Notes under the pieces: model-generated | The model's input: the letters and a program-made list of their open reading frames with translations, nothing else | Told to the model about the DNA's origin: nothing | Database searches by the model: none | NCBI RefSeq assembly: GCF_050897975.1 | Contig: NZ_JBPAXY010000005.1 | Coordinates: forward strand, 124,001 to 188,000 | Length of the DNA: 64,000 nucleotides | Direction: 5' to 3' | Source of the DNA: Pseudooceanicola sp050897975 | Lineage (GTDB): Bacteria; Pseudomonadota; Alphaproteobacteria; Rhodobacterales; Rhodobacteraceae | Translations under genes and position numbers: made by a program | Part shown: piece by piece, positions 52,706 through 62,466 of the stretch | Layout: each line of letters opens with the position of its first letter | Numbering within the stretch: position 1 is the stretch's first letter

Positions 52706-53862
52706 TGAGCGCTGCCGGTAAACCCAGACTTGTCTGGTTCGACGCCAACCGCGTCTGCGCCGCCATGGGCGTGGTGCTGATCCATTCCACCACCGACTTT
52801 TCCGGCCAGCCCTTCCCCGATGCCACCGTCGCCGAACGCACCGTGCCGGTTCTGCTGCGTTCGCTGGGCGAGTTCTCGGGCTCGGAGATGTTCTTCTTCT
52901 TCTCGCTCTTCCTGATGGCCATGCGGGTGGACCGGAACCGCCCGCCCTACCGTCAGGCCATCGCCACCCAGGCGGAACGGCTGCTGGTGCCCTTCGTCTT
53001 CTGGACGATCTTCTATGCCCTCTTCCGCCTCGTGAAGGCCTATGCCTTTCACTACGAGGACTGGTATCTGGGCCAGCTGAGCCAGACCAGCGTCTGGGTC
53101 TCTTACTTCCTGCTGGGCAAGTCGCAGTATCACATGCACTTTCTGCCCACGCTTTTTGCCATCTTCCTGTTCTTCCCGGTAATGCGCCTGGCCTGGCGCT
53201 ATCCGCTGATGGGTCTGCTGCTGTTTGCCACCCTGGGCGCGATGGACCATGTGCAGGGCTGGCTGTGGTCGCTGGATATCTCGCCGCTCGCCCGCGACTA
53301 CCTGGTGCGCATCACCAAGGTCTGGGGCTATGTGGGCTATGGCTTCGCCGCCTTCGCCCTCTACTCGCTGTGGAGCGACGGCATCCCCCGCGGCGAGTCC
53401 AAGCTGATCCGGCGCGGCGCGCTTTACTTCGCCTCGATGGCCTATCTGGCCACTCTGCCCTTCTTCGGCACCGCGCTGTTCGAGGGCCATTGGGGGGTCC
53501 GCAGCGGCTGGGACTACTACGGCCATTTCCTGATGCCGATCTTCATGTTCGCCCTCTTCATGGGCGGGCAATTCGCCGACTGGTCGCCGCGCTGGTCGCA
53601 GCTGGCGAAATACACCTTCGGGGTCTACCTGGTGCACCCGGCGGTGATCGACCTGTTCGACATCGCCGTGGCCAAGACAGGCCTGGCCGATCTGCTGACG
53701 CCCGCGCTGCTGGTGCTGCTGCGCTATGCGGTGGCCCTGCCCTGCGCCTTCGCCCTGGCCATGGGGTTTGAAAAGCTGCGCGTCCTGGCCTGGACCATCG
53801 GCCTGGGTCCCGCCCCCTGGAAATGGGCCCGCAAGGGCGCTGCCGCGCAGACGAAGGGCTGA
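52705..53862 (+). CDS. acyltransferase-3 (OpgC/OafA-like) membrane protein
   Basis: A 385-residue membrane protein with about ten spans and the acyltransferase-3 signature (FDANRVCAAMGVVLIHST at the start; FGVYLVHPAVIDLF near the end). The family acylates extracytoplasmic sugars, e.g. OpgC succinylates periplasmic glucans. It is coupled to the DUF3131 gene (TGATG) and the glycosyltransferase follows after 3 bases; it probably decorates that product. Acyl donor and target are not provable here. Confidence 0.88.
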   Translation: MSAAGKPRLVWFDANRVCAAMGVVLIHSTTDFSGQPFPDATVAERTVPVLLRSLGEFSGSEMFFFFSLFLMAMRVDRNRPPYRQAIATQAERLLVPFVFWTIFYALFRLVKAYAFHYEDWYLGQLSQTSVWVSYFLLGKSQYHMHFLPTLFAIFLFFPVMRLAWRYPLMGLLLFATLGAMDHVQGWLWSLDISPLARDYLVRITKVWGYVGYGFAAFALYSLWSDGIPRGESKLIRRGALYFASMAYLATLPFFGTALFEGHWGVRSGWDYYGHFLMPIFMFALFMGGQFADWSPRWSQLAKYTFGVYLVHPAVIDLFDIAVAKTGLADLLTPALLVLLRYAVALPCAFALAMGFEKLRVLAWTIGLGPAPWKWARKGAAAQTKG

Positions 53863-53865
53863 GCC

Positions 53866-55725
53866 ATGGATGACTATTTCCGCGCCTTCGAAGACCGGCG
53901 CCCGCCCGAGCCGCTGCCCTATTCGCCCGCCCGCGAAATGCTGTGGCAGTTCCTGGCCACCCTCGCGCTGGTGGTGGGCGCCTGGTACATCTGGTGGCGC
54001 TGGACGGCCTCGCTGAACCCCGATGCGATGTGGTTCGCCCTGCCGCTGGTGCTGGCCGAAACCTTCGCCTACCTGGGGCTGATCCTCTTCGTCTACAACC
54101 TGTGGCAGGACCAGCCGATCAAGATCGCAGAGCCGCCCGCGCGGGTCTCGGACATCGACCCGACCTCGCCCGAAGGCGACCGGCCCCTGGCCATCGACAT
54201 CCTCTTCGCCACCTACAACGAGGAACCCGAGCTGGTGCGCCTGGGCATCCATGACGCCAAGGCGATGGACTATCCCCACCCGATCACCGTCAAGATCCAC
54301 GTGCTGGACGACGGCAAACGCCCGGCGATGCGCGCCGTGGCCGAGGACGAGGGGGTGGGCTATATCACCCGCGAGACCAACGAGGGTTTCAAGGCCGGCA
54401 ACCTGCGCAACGCGATGGAGCAGACGAGCGGAGACCTGATCGTCATCTGCGACGCCGACACCCGCCCCTTCCCCACGCTGCTGGCCCGCACCCTGGGCTA
54501 TTTCCGCGACCCCAAGATGGCCTGGGTGCAGACCCCGCAATGGTTCTACGACCTGCCCGAGGGTGAGAGGCTGCACGCCGCGCTTGGCCGCCGCCTGGGT
54601 CTTCTGGGCCGCCTGACGGGACGCGCCGTCGAAGGGGTTCTGGGCGAGATCCGCCTGGGCGAGGATCCCTTCGTCAACGATCCCAAGATGTTCTACGACA
54701 TCATCCAGCGGCGCCGGAACCCGGCCAATGCCTCCTTCTGCTGCGGCGCGGGCTCGATCCACCGGCGCGAGGCGGTGATGGAAGCGGCGCTGCGCAAGTT
54801 CGGCGAAAGCGTCGAACGCCGGGTCATCGCCGCCGAGGAAGAGATCACCCTGGAAAGCCGCGAAAACCGCGTCTCGCCCGAGCTGATGGAGGCGCTGCGC
54901 ACCGCCGCCGTCACCGAAGAGGTGCTGACCCCCTACAAGTTCCACGTCTCGGAAGACATCTATACCTCGATCGTGCTTCATTCCGACCGCGAGCGCGGCT
55001 GGAAGTCCTTTCAGCACCCCTATGTCGAAAGCAAGATGCTGTCGCCGCAGGACCTGCTGACCTGGACCATCCAGCGCTACAAATACGCCGGCGGCAGCCT
55101 GGACATCCTGATCCACGACAACCCGCTGTTCCGAAAGGGCCTGACCTTCGCCCAGCGGATGATGTACGGGGCCACCTTCTACAGCTACCTCGGCTCGATC
55201 TGGAACGTGGTCTTCCTCTTTGCGCCCATCGTCTACCTCTTCACCGGCATCGCCCCCGTCTCGGCCTATTCCAACGACTTCTTCGCCCATGTGATCCCCT
55301 TCCTGGTGTCGCTGGAACTGGCCATGATGGTGGGCACCTGGGGCATCGCGGGCTATGCGGCCAAGGCCAGTTACCTGTCCTTCTTCCCCCTGGGGCTGAA
55401 GGCGATCTGGACAGTGCTGCGGGGCGAGAAGATTTCCTTCACCGTGACGCCGAAGGACCGCAACGCCGATACCTTCCTGCGGCTGGTAAAACCGCAGATG
55501 GCGGTGCTGATCCTGACCGCCCTGGGCGGGCTTTGGGGCGCCGGTGCCCTGTGGCTGGGCAGCACCCCGCACAGCCTGACCGGGGTCGTCACCAACTGCC
55601 TGTGGGGGCTGAACAACTGCGTCGCCATGTGGGGCATGATCGCCGCCGCCCTGTGGCAGCCGCCCGAAACCGCCGCCGACACCGACCAGCCCCCCCTGAT
55701 GACCGCCGAGGAGACCCCGACGTGA
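53866..55725 (+). CDS. cellulose-synthase-like family 2 glycosyltransferase
   Basis: A 619-residue membrane glycosyltransferase. Two N-terminal spans (about 25-90) are followed by the GT2 catalytic loop (FATYNEEPELVRLGI, HVLDDGKRPAM, VICDADTRPFP, YKFHVSEDIYTS) and further spans. The DDG, DxD and ED motifs are intact. The motif normally QxxRW reads QRYKYAGG, so the last two conserved residues differ. This may change the product relative to cellulose. No BcsB- or PilZ-like partner is in the unit, so the c-di-GMP-controlled cellulose machinery is unlikely. The polymer is unknown. Confidence 0.88.
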   Translation: MDDYFRAFEDRRPPEPLPYSPAREMLWQFLATLALVVGAWYIWWRWTASLNPDAMWFALPLVLAETFAYLGLILFVYNLWQDQPIKIAEPPARVSDIDPTSPEGDRPLAIDILFATYNEEPELVRLGIHDAKAMDYPHPITVKIHVLDDGKRPAMRAVAEDEGVGYITRETNEGFKAGNLRNAMEQTSGDLIVICDADTRPFPTLLARTLGYFRDPKMAWVQTPQWFYDLPEGERLHAALGRRLGLLGRLTGRAVEGVLGEIRLGEDPFVNDPKMFYDIIQRRRNPANASFCCGAGSIHRREAVMEAALRKFGESVERRVIAAEEEITLESRENRVSPELMEALRTAAVTEEVLTPYKFHVSEDIYTSIVLHSDRERGWKSFQHPYVESKMLSPQDLLTWTIQRYKYAGGSLDILIHDNPLFRKGLTFAQRMMYGATFYSYLGSIWNVVFLFAPIVYLFTGIAPVSAYSNDFFAHVIPFLVSLELAMMVGTWGIAGYAAKASYLSFFPLGLKAIWTVLRGEKISFTVTPKDRNADTFLRLVKPQMAVLILTALGGLWGAGALWLGSTPHSLTGVVTNCLWGLNNCVAMWGMIAAALWQPPETAADTDQPPLMTAEETPT

Positions 55726-57086
55726 GCTTCCGCCAGAACCTGACCCGCGCGCGCGGTCACATCGTCTTTCTCGTGGCCCTGGTCTGCGGCCTGCTGCTGG
55801 TGCTGAAGCTGGAGAAGATCGGCGAGCCACCCGCCGCCGTCGCCGCTGCCACCCCCGCCGCGTCCCAGGCCGCCCTGGCCCCTGCGCCCGAGGATCCGAT
55901 GTTGCCCTTCGAAACCCTTGATCCGCTGCCCCTGCGCCAGCCCGCGCCCCTGTCCGACACCGATCTGGGCTATGCCCGCATCGCCTGGACCTATTTCCAG
56001 AACAACACCAACGAGGCCACGGGCCTGGTCAACTCGGTCGACAACTACCCCTCGACCACCATGTGGGAGACCGGTTCCTACCTGGTGGCAATCCTGTCGG
56101 CCGAACGGCTGGCGCTGATCACCCCGGAAGAGGCGCGCGGTCGCATCACCCGCGTCCTCGACAGCCTGGCCGCGCTGCGGCTCTTTGACGACACCCTGCC
56201 CAACAAGGCCTATCACGCCCGCTCGCTGGAGCTGGTGAACTATGCCAACGAGCCGGTCGAGCTGGGCCTGGGCTGGTCGGCGCTGGACATCGCGCGGGTG
56301 GTGGCCACCCTGGGGCTGGTGGAACGCAACCACCCCGAACTGGCCCCCCGGGTCGAGGCCCTGGTGGACAGCTGGGCCCTGGACCAGATGGTCGCGGACG
56401 GCGAATTGATGGGGATGAACGTGGTCGAGGGCGCGCCGCGCCCCAACCAGGAAGGCCGCGTCGGCTATGAACAATATGCCGCCAAGGGGATGATGCTCTT
56501 CGGCTTCGACACCTACCGCGCCTATGACGTGCGCCCCAACCTGATGGTGCAAGAGGTCAACGGCCAGCCCATCCCGGTGGACACGCGGATGCACCGCAAT
56601 GTCACCCCGGCCTTCGTGGTCAGCGAACCCTATCTTTTCGACGGGCTGGAATTCGGCTTTGATGCCCGCTCGCACCGTTTCGCCACGGCCATCTACCTGG
56701 CCCAGGAGGCGCGCCATGCCGAGACCGGCCAGTTCACCGCCGTCACCGAAAGCCACCTGAACGCGCCCCCCTATTTCGCCTATTCCACCGTCTGGGGCGG
56801 GGGCGCGCCCTGGGCCGTGCTGACCTTTCAGGGCGAGCGGATCGACAGCAAACGCACCGTAGCGACCAAGGCCGCCTTCGGCTGGGACGCCCTTTTCGGC
56901 ACCGACTATACCGCGGCGCTGGTGGCCGAGCTGGCCGCGACGGCGGATCCGGCCAAGGGCTGGCCCGAAGGGATCTATGAACAGACCGGCGCGGTGAACA
57001 CCTCGACCACCACCAACACCAATGCGGTGGTGCTGGCAGCGCTGTCGTTCAAGGCCACCGGCCCCCTGATGCGGGACCCTGAATGA
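55722..57086 (+). CDS. membrane-anchored DUF3131 protein, second copy
   Basis: A 454-residue protein; GTG start overlaps the glycosyltransferase by 4 bases. One N-terminal membrane span (about 13-31, IVFLVALVCGLLLVLKLEKI) is followed by a DUF3131 domain (TGLVNSVDNYPSTTMWETGS, LVNYANEPVELGLGWSALD, GYEQYAAKGMMLFGFDTYRA). It is clearly a paralogue of the protein at 51005-52705 with the same motif order. The pair flanks the acyltransferase and glycosyltransferase. Confidence 0.86.
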   Translation: MSFRQNLTRARGHIVFLVALVCGLLLVLKLEKIGEPPAAVAAATPAASQAALAPAPEDPMLPFETLDPLPLRQPAPLSDTDLGYARIAWTYFQNNTNEATGLVNSVDNYPSTTMWETGSYLVAILSAERLALITPEEARGRITRVLDSLAALRLFDDTLPNKAYHARSLELVNYANEPVELGLGWSALDIARVVATLGLVERNHPELAPRVEALVDSWALDQMVADGELMGMNVVEGAPRPNQEGRVGYEQYAAKGMMLFGFDTYRAYDVRPNLMVQEVNGQPIPVDTRMHRNVTPAFVVSEPYLFDGLEFGFDARSHRFATAIYLAQEARHAETGQFTAVTESHLNAPPYFAYSTVWGGGAPWAVLTFQGERIDSKRTVATKAAFGWDALFGTDYTAALVAELAATADPAKGWPEGIYEQTGAVNTSTTTNTNAVVLAALSFKATGPLMRDPE

Positions 57087-58003
57087 GCGCCTCTGGTCTG
57101 TCCCCCCGCCCCCGTTCCCGCGCAGGCGCGATCCTCTTTGCCGCTCTGACCCTGCTGCCCGCCCCGCTGCTGGCCCAGCCCTGCGTCGGCCCGGCCTTCG
57201 ACCGCCCCCTGCCCGGCGCCGAGGATGTGGAACGGCGCTTTGCCGATGTGCCCTCGGCTCGCTATCCCGGCCTCTGGCAAGAGGGGCGCGTCGCGGGGTT
57301 CACCTACCGGCTTTTCATGGATCTGACCGCCGAGCTGAGCGACGGCAGCGCCCGGCCCGACTGGCAGGTCTTCCTGACCTGCGACGCCGCGGCGGGCACC
57401 TGCGCCGAAAGCTTTGACGGGCTGGCGCCGGTCGCGGCCTCGCGCACGGCCCAGGTGCTGGGCCGCTGCCTTCTGGGCGAGGCGATCACGGCGGCGGACT
57501 TCGCCGCGCCGGAAAGCCTGCGCCCGGCGACCGGCCTGCCGCCCGGCACCGGCCTTTATCGCGACAACGACCGCGCCGAGAACCCCGCCGCGGGCCTGGC
57601 CGCCGCCGCCGCACTGGGGGCACAGCGCAATCCCGACGCCGGAACCGCCTCGGCGATCATCCCCGCCGCGCCCGAGGACGACCGCCCCCTGGCGTTCGGC
57701 GCCGCCGATCCGGTGGCCCCGCCGCCGCAGGACACCGGCCGCCTGGGGCCCAACCTGCTGCCCTCGGGCCAATGCGGACTGTCGGCGGTGGATGGCGGCA
57801 GCTCTCCGGTGATGACGCTGCAACGGCTGTTGCAAGAGGGCGATTTCGGCCCAGGCCCGGCGGATGGGATGATGGGGCCGATGACCCGCCAGGCGCTGGT
57901 CCGCGCCCTGGGCGCCGAGGCCGCCGGGCTAGACGTGGCCCAGGCCATCGCCGCCCTTGACCGGCTGCTGTGCGAAGCCCCGGCAGAGGATGCAGCGGAG
58001 TAG
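57083..58003 (+). CDS. secreted protein with C-terminal peptidoglycan-binding-like domain
   Basis: A 306-residue protein with signal peptide (about 1-31, LLPAPLLAQ). The C-terminal part (about 230-295) has the pattern of a PG_binding_1 domain (TLQRLLQEGDFGPGPADGMMGPMTRQALVRAL). The middle is low complexity. ATGA overlap with the DUF3131 gene; last gene of the unit. It may tether or localise the glycan machinery at the cell wall, which is inference. A GCCCC/GGGGC hairpin follows at about 58014. Confidence 0.75.
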   Translation: MSASGLSPRPRSRAGAILFAALTLLPAPLLAQPCVGPAFDRPLPGAEDVERRFADVPSARYPGLWQEGRVAGFTYRLFMDLTAELSDGSARPDWQVFLTCDAAAGTCAESFDGLAPVAASRTAQVLGRCLLGEAITAADFAAPESLRPATGLPPGTGLYRDNDRAENPAAGLAAAAALGAQRNPDAGTASAIIPAAPEDDRPLAFGAADPVAPPPQDTGRLGPNLLPSGQCGLSAVDGGSSPVMTLQRLLQEGDFGPGPADGMMGPMTRQALVRALGAEAAGLDVAQAIAALDRLLCEAPAEDAAE

Positions 58004-58054
58004 GTCCACCCCTGCCCCGCAGGGGCAAAGGCCCCGAGGGTGCGGCCTGCCCCC

Positions 58055-58663
58055 TCAGCCCTCGGCCAACAGCGTCTCCATCAGCTGCCATCCCGGCCCG
58101 GGGCGCCTGTCATCCAGGTCGAAGCCGAACCAGCGGCCGCCCCCGCCGGGGCCCTGGTCATGGCGGCGGTCGATCCCCAGACCTGCCAGCGCGCAGTAAA
58201 GAAGCGTGCCAACCGCCCCATGCCCGACCAGCAGGACGTCGCCCGGCTGCGGACCCTCCAGACAGGCCGTGATGGCGGCCAGGATACGGGCCTGCGCCGC
58301 CTCTGCGGTTTCCCAGCCGCGCACGCTGATCCCCGGCTCGGCAAAGAACTGATCGGCCACGGCCTCGAACTCCGCTGGCGGCAGAAAGCCCGTGGCGCTG
58401 CGGTCGTTCTCGTGCATGTCGGGCAGGATTTCCAGCGGCACGCCCAGCTCCAGCGCCAGGGGCGAGGCGGTCTCGATCGCCTTCGTCTCATAGCTGCTGA
58501 TCACCCGGGCGGTGCGCGACAGCGCGCCCAACCCTGCGGCCACCCCCTCGGCCAGCGCCCGCACCCGCGCCCGCCCGGTGGGGTTCAGCGACCAGCGGCC
58601 GACCTCTTGCTGCGGATCGACCAGAACCTGCGGGTGGGTCAGATAGCGAACGGTGACAGGCAT
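58055..58663 (-). CDS. histidine-phosphatase superfamily protein
   Basis: A 202-residue protein of the phosphoglycerate-mutase-like fold. The usual RHGE motif reads YLTHPQV, so the catalytic His is probably retained within TH but the Arg is displaced. Other elements are present: GRWSLNPTGRARVRAL, SSYETKAIETA, EILPDMHENDRS, and the second His in LLVGHGAVGTLL. Substrate unknown. It is convergent with the glycan unit and separate from it. Confidence 0.82.
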   Translation of the reverse strand: MPVTVRYLTHPQVLVDPQQEVGRWSLNPTGRARVRALAEGVAAGLGALSRTARVISSYETKAIETASPLALELGVPLEILPDMHENDRSATGFLPPAEFEAVADQFFAEPGISVRGWETAEAAQARILAAITACLEGPQPGDVLLVGHGAVGTLLYCALAGLGIDRRHDQGPGGGGRWFGFDLDDRRPGPGWQLMETLLAEG

Positions 58664-58765
58664 CCGGGATCCATCGGTGAGCGTGGCGTGTTTTGCCGCC
58701 ACCCTCGCCCCAGGGCCGCCGATGGTCAACGGCCCTTCGCCGCCTTTGCCCCCCGCCAAAGCAAA

Positions 58766-58793
58766 CAGCCCCCGAACCGGCGTTCGGGGGCTG
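58766..58793 (-). terminator. intrinsic terminator of the TRAP operon
   Basis: CAGCCCCCGAAC (58766-58777) pairs with GTTCGGGGGCTG (58782-58793) around CGGC; on the minus strand it lies 27 bases behind dctM. Confidence 0.75.
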
Positions 58794-58820
58794 CTGTTTG
58801 TCGTGGATGGGGCGCGGGCC

Positions 58821-60167
<1,347 letters not shown>

Positions 60168-60168
60168 G

Positions 60169-60684
60169 TCAGCGGGCCTCCGACCAGGCGGTGCCGAGGC
60201 GTTGCAGGCTGCGGATCAGGATCGACACGCCCTGAAGGGCCAGCAGGGTCATGCCTGCGGCCATGACGCCCTTGATGATATAGCGCGCGGGCAGCCCCGA
60301 GGGCATGGGCGAACCTTCCTTCAGCGCCCAGGAGAAAGAGAAGATCTTCCAGGCGTGCCAGGACACGAGGCCCGCGAAGGGCAGCAGCAGGAAGATCACC
60401 CCCAGCACCTCGACCAGGGCCTGGGTGCGCGGGCGCATCCGCGCGTGCAGCACGTCGACGCGCACATGGGTGTCGGTCTGATAGGCCCAGGCCAGGCAGG
60501 ACATGACGACCAGGGCGTTGAGGTGCCATTGCAGCTCTTCCAGCTCGATCATGCCGATGTTGAAGACGTAGCGCAGGATGACGTTCAGAAGGATGGTGGC
60601 GACCAGCAGCGGCAGAACGAAAGAACCGGCCTTGCCGGTCAGTTCCGCCACCCGGTCGATGAAGCGGGTCAGCGAGGAAAACAT
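60169..60684 (-). CDS. dctQ: TRAP transporter small permease
   Basis: DctQ-family membrane subunit of 171 residues with four spans; starts MFSSLTRFIDRVAELTGKAG. It pairs with DctM. The stem-loop at 60709 lies between it and dctP. Confidence 0.93.
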   Translation of the reverse strand: MFSSLTRFIDRVAELTGKAGSFVLPLLVATILLNVILRYVFNIGMIELEELQWHLNALVVMSCLAWAYQTDTHVRVDVLHARMRPRTQALVEVLGVIFLLLPFAGLVSWHAWKIFSFSWALKEGSPMPSGLPARYIIKGVMAAGMTLLALQGVSILIRSLQRLGTAWSEAR

Positions 60685-60708
60685 TGGGGAGGGTCCCGGA
60701 AAGTCAGT

Positions 60709-60730
60709 GGGCGGGCCCGAAGGCCCGCCC
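60709..60730 (-). terminator. stem-loop between dctP and dctQ
   Basis: GGGCGGGCC (60709-60717) pairs with GGCCCGCCC (60722-60730) around CGAA. Such an intercistronic hairpin often stabilises or raises the binding-protein message over the permease message. Confidence 0.6.
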
Positions 60731-60750
60731 GTCGTGAGTGGCGCGAAGGA

Positions 60751-61803
60751 TTATTCCTTGTGCTCGGACCAGGTCTCGACCGAGGCGCGGAAGTCGTTCA
60801 GCGAGGTCAGGACGCGGGCGAAGGTCTCGTCCGCCTCGGCCTGCTCGGCCATCACTTCGTTGGTGGCTTCCTCGAAGGCGGCCAGAACTTCCGGCGGGAA
60901 GGTCTTGATCTGGGTGCCGGCCTCTTCGAACTGCTGGATCGCGGCGGCGTTGCCCGGCGCGGTCGAAGTCAGCGACCAGATGTTGGTTTCCTTGCAGACC
61001 TCTTCGATCTGACCCTGCTGGGCCGGGGTCATGCTGTCCCACTTGGCCTTGTTGATGATCAGTTCATTGAAGGCGGCGGGCTGGTGCCAGCCGGGCAGGT
61101 AGTAGTAGTCGGCGACCTTTTCAAAGCCCATGGCCACGTCGATGGCGGGCATCGAGAATTCGGTGCCGTCGATCACGCCGCGTTCCAGGTTCGGGTAGAT
61201 GTCGCCACCGGCCAGCAGCACGATGGAGGCGCCCATCTTCTTCATCACTTCGCCTGCCAGACCGGCAAAGCGGATCTTCTTGCCTTGCAGGGCGTCGGTG
61301 CTGTCGATCTCGAAGGTGTACCAACCGCCGGCCTCGGCATCCATCACGCCGCAGGGCACGGTGACAACGCCCTGGGCCTCATAGATCTCGCGCCAGATCT
61401 CCAGGCCGCCGCCGTTGTAGATCCAGCCGATGTAGTCGATGGCATTGGGGCCGAAGGGCACGCCACCGAACAGTTGCACGGCGGGGAAGCGACCGGCGAC
61501 GTAAAGGGGCGAGGTATAGCCCGCGTCCAGGGTGCCCTGCTGCACGGCGTCGAAGATTTGCAGCGACGGCACCAGCTTGCCCGCGCCGTAGAGGTCAACT
61601 TCCAGCGCGCCGCCGGAGATCTCGTTGATCGTGTCGGCGAAGTGCTGGGCGTTCTGGCCGGAGGCCGGCAGGGTCAGCGGCCAGGCCGATTGCACGTCGA
61701 TCGACATGTCGGCAGCGGCGGCGGCGGAAGACAGCAGCGCGGCGCCCGCCAGGGCCCCTGCAACGCTGCGGGCGGTACGGGAAAGGAAGTTGGATTTGGT
61801 CAT
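60751..61803 (-). CDS. dctP: TRAP transporter substrate-binding protein
   Basis: DctP-family periplasmic binding protein of 350 residues with a signal peptide (about 1-31, AAAA-D). Family features: LQIFDAVQQGTLDAGYTS, KKIRFAGLAGEVMKKMGAS, GVIDGTEFSMPAIDVAMGF. This subgroup binds carboxylates (often 2-oxo acids); a specific ligand cannot be assigned. The divergent amidase operon suggests the import of a carboxylate or amide. Confidence 0.93.
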   Translation of the reverse strand: MTKSNFLSRTARSVAGALAGAALLSSAAAAADMSIDVQSAWPLTLPASGQNAQHFADTINEISGGALEVDLYGAGKLVPSLQIFDAVQQGTLDAGYTSPLYVAGRFPAVQLFGGVPFGPNAIDYIGWIYNGGGLEIWREIYEAQGVVTVPCGVMDAEAGGWYTFEIDSTDALQGKKIRFAGLAGEVMKKMGASIVLLAGGDIYPNLERGVIDGTEFSMPAIDVAMGFEKVADYYYLPGWHQPAAFNELIINKAKWDSMTPAQQGQIEEVCKETNIWSLTSTAPGNAAAIQQFEEAGTQIKTFPPEVLAAFEEATNEVMAEQAEADETFARVLTSLNDFRASVETWSEHKE

Positions 61804-62466
61804 GGGTCCTTCGTCTCTGGCTGTGTGCGGGGAAGACCGCCCGGAAGCGGTTGGGGTAAATGAGTCCGAGGGCGCACTCCGGGCAAATAGAGGGCAAGGC
61901 TGTTTCCGGGGGAAACCGATCTTGCCCAATTAGATTGCGTGAATTTTCATGGTTTGCCTAAGATTGTGGCGAAATTGTGATAATTTTCACGCTTTTGATC
62001 ACGCTTCGTGAGCAACTCCGCGAATCAAAAATCCGATGACTTCTCTAAGGAATTTGCCGCTGCAATGCAGCGTGCCCGAGGGGCCAGATTTCGAGGGCAC
62101 GGGCGAATCGCATCGCAGGGGTGCGCGCCGTGAGAACCCATATTTAACACTCAATTTCAAAGCCTTAACGCGGTTGCGCCCAATTACGCGCGCCGCGGAT
62201 ATATCTCTAACTTGAGGTATTTCCGGCCCTCCAGAGGGCCATTTCGCCCCCCTGCACCCGGCGCCGGACCGCGATGTTAGCGCCCCAAATCGCCCCAATC
62301 CGCAGTCGCATGTTTTTTGTGCAAATTGATCTAAATCATTGTTTCTCAGGGTTCATATGCGCGTCACACAGCCCTTCAAACCCTGTCCCAGAGGCCCCCT
62401 GCAAAGGAAGTGGGTTCCGTCATCGGAAATTTACGGTAATTTTCACTTAACTTCCCTGAGTGAGCG
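61804..62466. other. long A/T-richer intergenic region between dctP and the amidase operon
   Basis: About 663 bases without a supported gene, noticeably richer in A/T than its surroundings. It is the divergent promoter region of the TRAP operon and the amidase operon and contains the FNR-type site at 62326. Small palindromes occur (TCACG-CTT-CGTGA near 62000; GCTGCA-A-TGCAGC near 62058). Confidence 0.55.
62326..62339. promoter_or_regulatory. FNR-type box upstream of the amidase operon
   Basis: TTGAT-CTAA-ATCAT matches TTGAT-N4-ATCAA in 9 of 10 half-site positions. It lies 127 bases before the amidase start. Confidence 0.5.

Noticed and set aside
52600..55830. 1076-codon open frame on the minus strand
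   Set aside because: High-GC shadow of the acyltransferase and glycosyltransferase genes, which show clear family motifs; the shadow is Gly/Gln/His-rich with no domain.
61804..62000. Sigma-54 promoter for the TRAP operon
   Set aside because: I looked for TGGCAC-N5-TTGC on the minus strand and saw no convincing match, so a link to the DctB/DctD pair is not claimed.
61999..62298. 99-codon minus-strand frame in the dctP/amidase gap
   Set aside because: No ribosome-binding site, no domain, and the composition looks non-coding.
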